DNA of 64,000 nucleotides from an uncultured Mediterraneibacter sp. (GTDB lineage: Bacteria > Bacillota > Clostridia > Lachnospirales > Lachnospiraceae). Both the position numbers and the translations under genes were made by a program. Below, in pieces: positions 1 to 7,635 of the stretch; within the stretch, counting starts at the first letter, position 1; every line of letters starts with the position of its first letter. The notes beneath the pieces are model-generated. The model was not told where the DNA came from. It did no database searches and saw nothing but the letters and a program-made list of their open reading frames with translations. The stretch lies in contig CAKRDD010000003.1 in NCBI GenBank assembly GCA_934309345.1, positions 147,265 to 211,264 of the forward strand, written 5' to 3'.

Positions 1-582
1 GGTCATGAAGTGGGAAACAGACTGGCAGAAAGACTGAACATTCCTCTTTACGATCATAATCTGATTCGAATGGCAGCAAGAGATCTTGGAATTTCGAACG
101 AAGAAGCCGGAAGAGTAGATGAGATGAGACTGGGAAATGTGTTATCAAGCTATTATATTGGAATGGGCGATTACACAACATTTATGCTTAGTCCTGAGGC
201 CGAGAAGCCATTGAGTGATAAAATTTTCGAGACACAGTCAGCAATCATCCGCAAGCTGGCAGAACGCGGACCAGGAATCTTCGTAGGACGCTGTGCAGAT
301 TATGTTCTCGGTGATTATTCAAATGTTGTGAATACATTTATCTATGCTTACAAAGATGACAGAATCAACCGAATCATGGATATCTACAAGCTTTCCGAGA
401 AAGAGGCTGTGGATAAGATCAAGAAGATTGACAGAGAAAGACGTCTGTATTACGAGGGCAGGACAGACCGTAAATGGGGAAGTATTGATGCGAATGCAAT
501 CCTGCTGAATACAAGTCTTCTTGGAATTGATGGTGCGGTAGATGCACTTGAGGCGATTTATCATAAGTGGGAAAAGAGATAA
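1..582 (+). CDS. Cytidylate kinase-like family protein (5' end outside window)
   Basis: The frame is open from base 1 and reads GHEVGNRLAERLNIPLYDHN, so the start codon and the P-loop lie upstream of the window. An internal GTG at 10 is not the true start. The visible 193 residues match the cytidylate-kinase-like family (AAA_26/Cytidylate_kin2 type): the helix after the P-loop, the conserved IFVGRCADYVL segment, and the arginine-rich lid RERRLYYEG that closes over the phosphates. Family members are P-loop nucleoside or nucleotide kinases, but many have not been assayed, so the substrate is inferred. The gene ends in KWEKR and is followed by a hairpin at 620-682. Confidence 0.85.
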   Translation, partial: GHEVGNRLAERLNIPLYDHNLIRMAARDLGISNEEAGRVDEMRLGNVLSSYYIGMGDYTTFMLSPEAEKPLSDKIFETQSAIIRKLAERGPGIFVGRCADYVLGDYSNVVNTFIYAYKDDRINRIMDIYKLSEKEAVDKIKKIDRERRLYYEGRTDRKWGSIDANAILLNTSLLGIDGAVDALEAIYHKWEKR

Positions 583-619
583 CAGAATAAGTAGAAAAGA
601 AATGAAATAATTAACAAAA

Positions 620-682
620 GAGAGAGCTGTCGCTTGGGGATGATAAACCGTGATATGATAAATCGCGAAGCGGCAGCTCTCT
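620..682 (+). terminator. Long hairpin after the cytidylate-kinase-like gene
   Basis: AGAGAGCTGTCGCTT at the left pairs with AAGCGGCAGCTCTCT at the right with one G-U pair, around a loop of about 30 bases. No U-run follows, so it may be a factor-dependent or processing structure rather than a classic intrinsic terminator. Confidence 0.55.
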
Positions 683-712
683 TCAATGCGTTAGAGAGAG
701 TTGTTTCCCCTT

Positions 713-913
713 TTATACATATAGCTCTGAATATACTTCATCCATTTTTTCTAAACTACTTTCAAATGTTTGAATGATACTTGTCTGTTTAATATTTTGA
801 ATCCCCACATATGATCCGATTATAAGAACAATTGCTGCTATAATAGCTGTTCCTATTCTTATTCTTTTTTGCATAAATAAAGGTGCGACACAAAAACATT
901 GAATATTGTACAT
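713..913 (-). CDS. Possible small single-span membrane protein
   Basis: Open frame of 66 codons in the 0.5 kb gap between two plus-strand genes. The middle, from MQKRIRIG onward, has a basic start, a strongly hydrophobic stretch (GTAIIAAIVLIIGSYVG) and a polar tail, the pattern of a one-pass membrane peptide. The first ATG has only a weak AGGAT element upstream, and the internal ATG at 874 has none. I recognise no family. It could be a real small protein, a decayed remnant or chance; only the hydrophobic profile supports it. Confidence 0.25.
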   Translation of the reverse strand: MYNIQCFCVAPLFMQKRIRIGTAIIAAIVLIIGSYVGIQNIKQTSIIQTFESSLEKMDEVYSELYV

Positions 914-977
914 AAATATGTTATCCTATTTCAAAGCATATTTTCTAAAACATCTAAATTCATATAAAGGTTTCATT

Positions 978-1050
978 ACAGGTAGAACGTACCTGTCAAA
1001 TCAGAAAATTCATGCTTTTAAAATCCATTTTTAAGCAGAGGTTTTCTGAT
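978..1050 (+). promoter_or_regulatory. Two small hairpins in the leader of the Rpn-like gene
   Basis: ACAGGTA pairs with TACCTGT (978-996), and ATCAGAAAA pairs with TTTTCTGAT further on (about 1000-1050). Both lie between the previous gene and the strong AAGGAGG site before 1095. They are directly visible inverted repeats; any regulatory role is a guess. The rest of the 583-1094 gap shows nothing else I can support. Confidence 0.3.
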
Positions 1051-1094
1051 GAAGAGAGAACTTCTGTGAAAAATCACATAAGGAGGTCTCTTAA

Positions 1095-1988
1095 ATGAAA
1101 CAAAAGAGAAAGCAATTGCCGGAAAAACAACAGCCGGCAGATGGAAAACTGCTTCAGTGGCATCCTGCATTTTATGCAGACTTGCAGATTGAATTCAGGG
1201 AAGAAACGGAAAAATTAAAGTTTGAGCGGGAGTATCTATTAAGTTCAAAGCCAATGGCAATTGACGTGTTGATCATTAAAAAGAAGAATGCGGAGCCGAT
1301 CCGTAAAAATATTGGGAAAATATTCCGTAAGTATAATATCATCGAATATAAATCACCATCCGACGCACTTTCCGTGGACGATTTCTATAAGGTATATGGA
1401 TATACGAATTTTTATAAGGCAGATACAGGAAAGGTAAATGAAATCCCAATCCAGGAGCTGACAATTACCTTAGTGTCAAAACGATATCCAAGAGAACTGA
1501 TCCGACATTTGAAAGAAGTACGTCACTACACTATTGATAATCCGGAAGAAGGGATTTATTATGTAATTGGAGATATCTTACCGATTCAGATTCTTGTAAC
1601 GAATCGGTTGTCACCGGAGAAAAATCTCTGGTTATATAGTTTGACAGATACTCTGGAAGACATGTCTGTTACCAGACAGCTTTTAGAGGATTATAAAAAG
1701 AACAAAGAAGATCAGCTGTATCAGGCTGTTATGGAGATCATAGTAAAAGCAAATGAGAATCGGCTAAAGGAGGGGAAACGAGATATGTGTAATGCTTTAT
1801 TAGAATTAATGAAAGATGAATTGGATGAAAAACGAGAAGAAGGGATAAGAGAAGGGGAATCTCTTGGCGAAAGCAGAATCAATCAGCTGAATCTTAAATT
1901 ATCCGAACTTAGCAGAAGTGATGAGATTCTCAAGGCAGCAGTGGACAGGGAATATCAGAAGAAGTTATTAAAAGAGTTTGGACTTTAG
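1095..1988 (+). CDS. Rpn/PD-(D/E)XK nuclease-transposase-like protein
   Basis: A 297-residue protein of the type common in Lachnospiraceae genomes and related to the Rpn/PD-(D/E)XK transposase-like group. Around residues 55-95 the segments AIDVLIIKKK and NIIEYKSPSD give the D...ExK pattern of a PD-(D/E)XK nuclease core. The C-terminal quarter is charged (EKREEGIREGESLGES), a low-complexity tail also typical of the group. An AAGGAGG site sits seven bases before the ATG. The gene stands alone with its own terminator at 2016-2050. Family members are proposed to promote recombination, but function here is unknown, and such genes are usually present in many copies per genome. Confidence 0.7.
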   Translation: MKQKRKQLPEKQQPADGKLLQWHPAFYADLQIEFREETEKLKFEREYLLSSKPMAIDVLIIKKKNAEPIRKNIGKIFRKYNIIEYKSPSDALSVDDFYKVYGYTNFYKADTGKVNEIPIQELTITLVSKRYPRELIRHLKEVRHYTIDNPEEGIYYVIGDILPIQILVTNRLSPEKNLWLYSLTDTLEDMSVTRQLLEDYKKNKEDQLYQAVMEIIVKANENRLKEGKRDMCNALLELMKDELDEKREEGIREGESLGESRINQLNLKLSELSRSDEILKAAVDREYQKKLLKEFGL

Positions 1989-2015
1989 AAACAACGAGCT
2001 TGTCATTCTTCTCCA

Positions 2016-2050
2016 GGAGGGCGTTGCCAAGTGCAACGCCCTCCTTTTCT
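2016..2050 (+). terminator. Intrinsic terminator
   Basis: Perfect 12-bp stem GGAGGGCGTTGC / GCAACGCCCTCC with a 5-base loop, followed by TTTT. It closes the Rpn-like gene and also faces the convergent yqeY-like gene. Confidence 0.9.
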
Positions 2051-2105
2051 GCTGTTTTCATACTACAAACGGTTCCGTCACAAAGGAGTTTTTGCAGTTT
2101 TTACT

Positions 2106-2552
2106 TTATTTCATCATACCAGCAAGAATCTGATTGACTTCTTTACCGTCAGCCTTGCCTTTTACTTTTGGCATGAGTTCTTTCATGATTTTACCTTTAT
2201 CCTTTGCTGTAGGAGTATCGATACCAAGATCTGCAAGAACGGATGTGATCACTGCTTTAATTTCATCTTCGTCCATCATCTTAGGTGCATATTCTTCAAG
2301 AACAGCAAGGCGCTTCTGAGCTTCTTCAATCAAGTCTGTGCGATCTTCCGGTGTCATATCAATTGTTTCTTTTAACTGTTTGATTTCTTTTAAGATTACC
2401 TGTCCTTCTTCCTCTTCCGTCAGGTCGGCACGTTTGTCGATAGCTTTATTCTTCAGAGAGGAGAGCAGAAAGGAAAGTGCGGCTTTTCGTTCTTTGTCTC
2501 CTGCCTTCATTGCAGCGACCATAGCGCTTCTGATTTCATCAATTTTGCTCAT
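2106..2552 (-). CDS. GatB/YqeY domain-containing protein
   Basis: A 148-residue stand-alone YqeY protein, the usual length. It shows the features of the family: N-terminal helix beginning SKIDEIRSAMVAAMKAGD, the KERKAALSFLLSSLKNKAID segment, and the C-terminal small domain with GKIMKELMPKVKGKADGKEVNQIL, which resembles the tRNA-binding tail domain of GatB. Its cellular role is not settled; an effect on tRNA or amidotransferase function is assumed from the domain. Read on the minus strand, AAGGAGG lies eight bases before the ATG. It is monocistronic and convergent with the upstream Rpn-like gene. Confidence 0.9.
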   Translation of the reverse strand: MSKIDEIRSAMVAAMKAGDKERKAALSFLLSSLKNKAIDKRADLTEEEEGQVILKEIKQLKETIDMTPEDRTDLIEEAQKRLAVLEEYAPKMMDEDEIKAVITSVLADLGIDTPTAKDKGKIMKELMPKVKGKADGKEVNQILAGMMK

Positions 2553-2654
2553 TTTAGAGTCCTCCTTATGATTTAATATGCTTGAAACAATTCTATGAAA
2601 AGAGCGGATTGCTCTTGATTCATAAGATAAATTTTAGCAGATGATGATTTATAT

Positions 2655-2677
2655 TGCAAGAGTGCACTCTGTTTTGT
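2655..2677. repeat. Direct repeat with 12-bp palindrome, copy 1
   Basis: A 23-base sequence containing the perfect palindrome AGAGTGCACTCT followed by GTTTTGT. It is repeated exactly at 2888-2910, 233 bases downstream. Both copies are in the gene-free region between yqeY and the ammonium transporter. The form suits binding of a dimeric repressor or activator; no regulator is identified. Confidence 0.7.
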
Positions 2678-2790
2678 AAACAGTGTGAGTTGTAACCAAT
2701 AGAGCGCCGTAAAATGGTTTGAAATTCTAAAATGTGATTTAGGTCAATGAATAAGGAGTAAAGATGACTTAAATTTGAAAAAAGCTATTA

Positions 2791-2859
2791 GAGTCAATGC
2801 ATGTCCAGTGGAATAGTGACTGGAATTCAAAAACCAAAATCTGAGTCAATACATGCCCA
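2791..2859. repeat. Pair of GAGTCAATGCATGTCCA-type repeats
   Basis: GAGTCAATGCATGTCCA at 2791-2807 recurs as GAGTCAATACATGCCCA at 2843-2859 (two differences), spaced 52 bases start to start, about five helical turns. They lie between the two palindromic repeats upstream of amt and may be part of the same control region. Confidence 0.5.
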
Positions 2860-2887
2860 ATATAATGAAATAAACAATTCTAAAGAA

Positions 2888-2910
2888 TGCAAGAGTGCAC
2901 TCTGTTTTGT
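2888..2910. repeat. Direct repeat with 12-bp palindrome, copy 2
   Basis: Exact second copy of the 23-base repeat at 2655-2677, including AGAGTGCACTCT. It lies about 330 bases before the ammonium transporter start. Confidence 0.7.
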
Positions 2911-3023
2911 GAAAATATATGAAAGAAATGCATGAAAAGTATAAAAAATCAGAAAATTCACGAAAAGTAAAAATATAGGTTGACAACATGAGACTCAGGG
3001 AGTAAACTACGTGACATAAAAGC

Positions 3024-3066
3024 AAAGGCGCTTTGAGAAACAGATCTCAGAGTGCCTTTTTCTTTT
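3024..3066 (+). terminator. Terminator-like hairpin upstream of amt
   Basis: AAAGGCGCTTTGAGA pairs imperfectly with TCTCAGAGTGCCTTT and is followed by TTTTCTTTT. No plus-strand gene precedes it for a kilobase, so it is either the end of a short untranslated transcript or the first attenuator in the amt leader. Confidence 0.6.
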
Positions 3067-3121
3067 AATAAAATATGGTACCTATAGATTTGCCGCGAAT
3101 AGCAGCAGGTCTCAATGACAC

Positions 3122-3191
3122 AAAGGTGTGTCTTACAGCAAGAACCGATTCAGGGGGAATGGTTCAAGGAAGCTGTGGGATGCACCTTTTT
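3122..3191 (+). promoter_or_regulatory. Attenuator hairpin immediately upstream of amt
   Basis: An 18-position stem (AAAGGTGTGTCTTACAGC with GCTGTGGGATGCACCTTT, several G-U pairs) encloses a second hairpin GAACC...GGTTC and runs into TTTTT. It ends only 28 bases before the ATG at 3219, so it would stop transcription ahead of the gene unless an alternative fold or an antiterminator intervenes. Amt and glutamine genes of some Clostridia are controlled by ANTAR antiterminators; I see a plausible upstream short hairpin (3090-3106) but not a clear ANTAR loop consensus, so the mechanism is open. Confidence 0.55.
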
Positions 3192-3218
3192 AGTTTCTAG
3201 GTATGAGGAGGAAGTAGT

Positions 3219-4973
3219 ATGACACAAGAAATTATTACTCAGATTTCAAGCACAGTCGGAACAGAAGTGTTCGGCATCTGGTTCCTGATCGGAGCCGCAT
3301 TTGTATTCTTTATGCAGGCAGGATTCGCTATGGTAGAAACAGGATTCACAAGAGCAAAGAATGCAGGTAACATCATTATGAAGAACCTGATGGATTTTTG
3401 TATTGGTACGATCGTGTTTATTTTCCTTGGTTTTGGATTATTGCTCGGGGAAGATGCACTTGGCGGACTGGTAGGAGTTCCAACACTTGGAATCTTCACA
3501 GATTATGCAAATTTTGACTGGTCTAATTTCGTATTCAACCTGGTTTTCTGTGCGACAGCAGCAACAATCGTATCAGGAGCCATGGCAGAAAGAACAAAGT
3601 TTCTTTCCTATTGTATTTATTCCGCAATGATCTCAGCAGTTGTGTACCCGATCGAGGCACACTGGATCTGGGGCGGCGGCTGGCTCTCACAGCTTGGCTT
3701 CCATGATTTTGCAGGATCTTGTGCAATCCACATGGTAGGTGGAGCAACAGCATTTATCGGAGCTGCAATGGAAGGAGCCAGAATTGGTAAATTCTCAAGA
3801 GATAAGAATGGAAAAGTAACAAAAGTTCACGCATTTCCTGGACATAACCTCGTAATCGGTGCTCTTGGATGTTTCATCCTCTGGTTTGGATGGTATGGAT
3901 TCAATGGTGCGGCAGCAACAACAGGTCCACAGCTTGCATCCATCTTTATGACAACAACAATCGCACCGGCAACAGCAACAGTTGTATGTATGATCTTCAC
4001 ATGGGTTCGTTATGGAAAACCAGATGTATCTATGTGTCTGAATGCATCCCTTGCAGGTCTGGTAGCAATCACAGCACCTTGTGATGTAACAGATGGTCTT
4101 GGAGCACTGATCATTGGAGCCGTAGCAGGAGTTCTCGTAGTATTTGGCGTATGGTTCTGTGATAATGTAGTACATGTAGATGACCCGGTCGGAGCAGTTG
4201 CAGTTCATTGCTTAAATGGTATTTGGGGAACAATCGCAGTTGGTCTTTTCGCAACAACAAATGCACCGGAAAGCACACTTACAGGTCTGTTCTACGGTGG
4301 TGGATTTGGAGTTCTTGGAACACAGCTTCTTGGTGTAGTAACAGTTCTTGCATGGACAGTTGTAACAATGACAATTATCTTCAAAGTAATTGATATGACC
4401 ATCGGACTTCGTGTTTCAGAGGAAGAAGAGATCGTAGGTTTGGATTCCAAAGAGCATGGTCTTGCATCAGCATACGCAGGCTTCAGTATCATGGATATTA
4501 CAGAAGGTGCAATGAATGAAAATGAAAACACAGATCTTGGTGTAGCAGATTATGATGCAGCATCTCCAATTCAGAGAGCAGCTTCTGTACCGGTAGCAGG
4601 ACCGGTAGACGCAGATACAGGAATGCATAAAGTTGTTATTATCGCAAAGCTTTCCAAGTACGAGCGTCTGAAAGCAGCACTGAACAATCTTGGTGTAACA
4701 GGAATGACAGTAACCCAGGTTATGGGATGTGGTATCCAGAAAGGTGCCGGTGAGAAATATCGTGGAGTTGAGATGGACGTAACCGTTCTTCCAAAGGTAA
4801 AAGTAGAAGTTATCGTAGGAAATATTCCGGTTGAGAAAGTCATCGAAACAGCATCCAAGACACTGTATACAGGTCACGTTGGTGATGGTAAGATCTTTGT
4901 ATACAACGTACAGAAAGTTGTGAAAGTACGTACAGGAGAAGAAGATCTTGAAGCATTGAAAGATGTAGAATAA
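3219..4973 (+). CDS. amt: Ammonium transporter fused to a C-terminal PII (GlnB/GlnK) domain
   Basis: A 584-residue two-domain protein. Residues 15-400 are the Amt channel with about eleven hydrophobic spans and both pore histidines (His171 in CAIHMVGG, His330 in VAVHCLNGIWGT). A polar linker of about 65 residues leads to a complete PII domain from about 469, including the ATP-side TGxxGDGKIF segment (551-560) and the C-terminal VRTGEE. The T-loop reads QKGAGEKYRGVEMD: the Tyr46 equivalent is kept (Tyr514) but the usual uridylylation site Tyr51 is Met519. PII normally plugs the Amt pore as a separate trimer; fusion suggests built-in gating by ATP/ADP/2-oxoglutarate without uridylylation. Standing alone, it has GAGGAGG nine bases before the ATG, a structured leader and a terminator. 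Confidence 0.95.
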   Translation: MTQEIITQISSTVGTEVFGIWFLIGAAFVFFMQAGFAMVETGFTRAKNAGNIIMKNLMDFCIGTIVFIFLGFGLLLGEDALGGLVGVPTLGIFTDYANFDWSNFVFNLVFCATAATIVSGAMAERTKFLSYCIYSAMISAVVYPIEAHWIWGGGWLSQLGFHDFAGSCAIHMVGGATAFIGAAMEGARIGKFSRDKNGKVTKVHAFPGHNLVIGALGCFILWFGWYGFNGAAATTGPQLASIFMTTTIAPATATVVCMIFTWVRYGKPDVSMCLNASLAGLVAITAPCDVTDGLGALIIGAVAGVLVVFGVWFCDNVVHVDDPVGAVAVHCLNGIWGTIAVGLFATTNAPESTLTGLFYGGGFGVLGTQLLGVVTVLAWTVVTMTIIFKVIDMTIGLRVSEEEEIVGLDSKEHGLASAYAGFSIMDITEGAMNENENTDLGVADYDAASPIQRAASVPVAGPVDADTGMHKVVIIAKLSKYERLKAALNNLGVTGMTVTQVMGCGIQKGAGEKYRGVEMDVTVLPKVKVEVIVGNIPVEKVIETASKTLYTGHVGDGKIFVYNVQKVVKVRTGEEDLEALKDVE

Positions 4974-4994
4974 TTTACAGATTATAAGAAACAG

Positions 4995-5040
4995 TCTCCG
5001 GAAATTGGTAAAAAGCTCTGATTTCCGGAGATTATTTTTT
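4995..5040 (+). terminator. Intrinsic terminator after amt
   Basis: TCTCCGGAAAT pairs with ATTTCCGGAGA around a 15-base loop, followed by TTATTTTTT. Confidence 0.9.
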
Positions 5041-5150
5041 ATGATTATTGAACAATTTTTTGAATAAATTTTTTTATAATTGAGATTGAAATCTTATAGA
5101 CTCTTATATTTAATAAGAAGAAACAGCGTAAAAAGCAACACAGGATGGTA

Positions 5151-5181
5151 AAAATGACCTAAAAATTTTTTAGGTCATTTT
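5151..5181. promoter_or_regulatory. 31-base AT-rich palindrome upstream of hppA
   Basis: AAAATGACCTAAAAA is followed at once by TTTTTTAGGTCATTTT, a near-perfect inverted repeat with almost no loop. It lies upstream of the putative promoter at 5254, so it is more likely an operator or a bidirectional terminator for amt readthrough than part of the hppA leader. Confidence 0.5.
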
Positions 5182-5253
5182 ATGATTTGAAAAGAAAAAT
5201 GTGAAAAAAATACCATTTTATGTAAAGAGAGTAAAATAAATATAAAATTTTTC

Positions 5254-5282
5254 TTTAAAAACCTAAAAAAATGTGATATAGT
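5254..5282 (+). promoter_or_regulatory. Putative SigA-type promoter for hppA
   Basis: TTTAAA, 17 bases, TATAGT, in an AT-rich stretch 46 bases before the hppA ATG. The hexamers are not perfect, so this is tentative. Confidence 0.4.
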
Positions 5283-5327
5283 GTAATACAAACATATGAT
5301 ATTGAGATTCAGGAGGGAGAATTAAGA

Positions 5328-7310
5328 ATGAACAATTATATGTATCTGGTTCCAGTTGCAGCTGTTATTGCTCTTCTTTTTGCAGCATATCTTGCAGCAA
5401 AGGTTAGCAGACAGGATGCTGGAACAGAAAGAATGAAGGAAATCGCCGGTGCAATCGCAGACGGTGCACGTGCTTTCCTGACAGCAGAGTACAAGATCCT
5501 TATCGTATTCGTAGTAGTACTTTTCGTACTGATCGGATTAGGAGTAGGAAACTGGGTAACAGCAGTTTGTTTCGTAGTTGGTGCTCTGTTTTCAACAATC
5601 GCAGGTTACTGCGGAATGACAGTTGCTACTAAGGCAAACGTCAGAACAGCTAACGCAGCGAAAGAGAGTGGAATGAACAAAGCACTTTCCATCGCATTTT
5701 CCGGTGGTGCCGTTATGGGTATGTGTGTTGCTGGACTTGGTGCACTTGGTGTCAGCCTTGTGTACATTGTAACTAAGAATGTAGATGTATTATTTGGATT
5801 CAGCCTTGGTGCTTCTTCCATCGCATTGTTTGCACGTGTTGGTGGTGGTATCTATACAAAGGCAGCAGACGTTGGAGCTGACCTTGTAGGTAAAGTAGAA
5901 GCAGGTATCCCGGAAGATGACCCGCGTAACCCGGCTGTTATCGCTGACAATGTTGGAGATAACGTAGGTGACGTAGCTGGTATGGGAGCTGACCTTTTCG
6001 AGTCTTACTGTGGATCTCTGATCTCAGCACTTACACTTGGTGTTGCAGTAAGCGAGGTTTCAGGAGTATTATTCCCGCTTGCAATCGCAGGATGCGGACT
6101 GATTGCTTCTATCCTTGGAACATTCTTCGTAAGAGGTGGAGAGAATACAAATCCTCAGAAAGCTCTTACAAAAGGAAGCTATGCTTCTTCAGCAATCGTA
6201 ATCATTGCTTCTTTAGCACTTAGCTGGGTGCTTTTCGGAAACATGAATGCAGCAATCGCAGTTATCGCTGGTCTGGTTGTTGGTGTTATTATTGGTAACA
6301 TCACAGAGTACTACACATCAGCAGATTACAAACCGGTTAAAGGAATCGGAGAGCAGTCTGAGACAGGTGCAGCTACAACAATCATCAGTGGTCTTGCAGT
6401 TGGTATGAAATCAACAGCTATCCCGCTGCTTCTGATCTGTGTTGGTATTTTTGTTTCTTATAATGTATTTGGTCTGTACGGAATTGCTCTTGCAGCAGTT
6501 GGTATGCTTTCTACAACAGGAATCACTGTTGCAGTTGATGCATATGGTCCGATCGCAGACAACGCTGGTGGTATCGCAGAGATGTCCGGTCTTGACGAGT
6601 CCGTTCGTGACATCACAGACAAGCTTGACTCTGTAGGTAACACAACAGCAGCTATGGGTAAAGGATTCGCTATCGGTTCTGCAGCACTTACAGCTCTTGC
6701 GCTGTTCGTATCTTATGCAGAGACAGTTGGTCTGAAATCCATCAACCTTCTTGACTACAAAGTAATCATCGGTATCTTTATCGGTGGTATGCTTACATTC
6801 CTCTTCTCAGCATTCACTATGGAGTCTGTATCTAAGGCTGCATACTCAATGATCGAGGAAGTTAGACGTCAGTTCCGTGAGAAACCGGGCATCATGAAAG
6901 GTGAAGAGAAGCCTGACTACAAGTCATGTGTTGCTATTTCTACAACAGCAGCACTTCACGAGATGCTTCTTCCAGGTCTGATGGCAGTTATCGTTCCTGT
7001 AGTAGTAGGTGTTCTTCTTGGAGTTGATGCTCTTGGCGGACTTCTTTCAGGGTCCCTTGTAACAGGAGTTCTTATGGCTATCTTCATGTCAAATGCAGGT
7101 GGTGCATGGGATAATGCTAAGAAGTATATCGAAGAAGGAAACCACGGCGGAAAAGGTAGTGAGGCTCATAAGGCAGCCGTTGTTGGAGATACTGTAGGAG
7201 ATCCGTTCAAGGATACATCAGGTCCGTCCATCAACATCCTGATCAAACTTATGACAGTAGTATCACTTGTATTCGCTCCACTGTTCCTTTCTATCGGAGG
7301 ACTTCTGTAA
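5328..7310 (+). CDS. hppA: Membrane-bound K+-dependent pyrophosphatase, probably Na+-translocating
   Basis: A 660-residue integral membrane protein with about sixteen hydrophobic spans, the normal size for the family. It hydrolyses pyrophosphate and pumps H+ or Na+ across the cytoplasmic membrane. The substrate-binding signature begins at DVGADLVGKVE (181-191) and continues through PEDDPRNPAVIADNVGDNVG to ADLFESY (221-227). A second set of acidic residues is seen near the end (GDTVGDPFKDTSGPS). The GNTTAA segment (437-442) has Ala where K+-independent enzymes have Lys, so this is the K+-dependent subclass, which includes the Na+ pumps. Ion specificity itself is inferred. It has an AGGAGGG site, its own promoter and a terminator. 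Confidence 0.96.
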   Translation: MNNYMYLVPVAAVIALLFAAYLAAKVSRQDAGTERMKEIAGAIADGARAFLTAEYKILIVFVVVLFVLIGLGVGNWVTAVCFVVGALFSTIAGYCGMTVATKANVRTANAAKESGMNKALSIAFSGGAVMGMCVAGLGALGVSLVYIVTKNVDVLFGFSLGASSIALFARVGGGIYTKAADVGADLVGKVEAGIPEDDPRNPAVIADNVGDNVGDVAGMGADLFESYCGSLISALTLGVAVSEVSGVLFPLAIAGCGLIASILGTFFVRGGENTNPQKALTKGSYASSAIVIIASLALSWVLFGNMNAAIAVIAGLVVGVIIGNITEYYTSADYKPVKGIGEQSETGAATTIISGLAVGMKSTAIPLLLICVGIFVSYNVFGLYGIALAAVGMLSTTGITVAVDAYGPIADNAGGIAEMSGLDESVRDITDKLDSVGNTTAAMGKGFAIGSAALTALALFVSYAETVGLKSINLLDYKVIIGIFIGGMLTFLFSAFTMESVSKAAYSMIEEVRRQFREKPGIMKGEEKPDYKSCVAISTTAALHEMLLPGLMAVIVPVVVGVLLGVDALGGLLSGSLVTGVLMAIFMSNAGGAWDNAKKYIEEGNHGGKGSEAHKAAVVGDTVGDPFKDTSGPSINILIKLMTVVSLVFAPLFLSIGGLL

Positions 7311-7354
7311 TATGTTGGAATCCATATATGGATCATATTAAGAATATAAGTTAG

Positions 7355-7401
7355 GAGAAAACGTTTCCTGGGGATTTCCCCGGGGGACGTTTTCTTTTTT
7401 C
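7355..7401 (+). terminator. Intrinsic terminator after hppA
   Basis: AGAAAACGT pairs with ACGTTTTCT around a G/C-rich inner hairpin, followed by TTTTT. Confidence 0.9.
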
Positions 7402-7533
7402 TGCGGTGCTTTTTCTGGCGGAGAGCATCTGCAAACAGAAAAAATAGGAATGTGGATTCTTTGTTATATAACTATAAAACTGGCTTGTATAAATAAATCA
7501 AAACTGGATATATCTAACAGACCAGAGCACTGA

Positions 7534-7606
7534 TATAATAAGGCGGTATGTTGGGGAAATTCATTTACAAGTCTTTCATTGGCTGCCAGGTCATGACTTC
7601 AACATA
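7534..7606 (+). promoter_or_regulatory. -10 element and structured leader of the ECF S-component gene
   Basis: TATAAT at 7534-7539 is followed by TATGTTG (7547-7553), which pairs with CAACATA (7600-7606). Nested directly inside is AAGTC (7569-7573) with GACTT (7595-7599), so the two stems would stack. The structure ends about 15 bases before the ribosome site of the gene at 7636. I could not match it to a riboswitch class I know. S-component genes are often riboswitch-controlled, so a ligand-sensing leader is plausible but unproven. Confidence 0.4.
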
Positions 7607-7635
7607 AGAGATAACAAACAGGAGATTTACAAGAT

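Noticed and set aside
3086..3110. First hairpin of an ANTAR antiterminator target
   Set aside because: The loop has five bases and does not show the A-at-1, G-at-4 hexaloop pattern.
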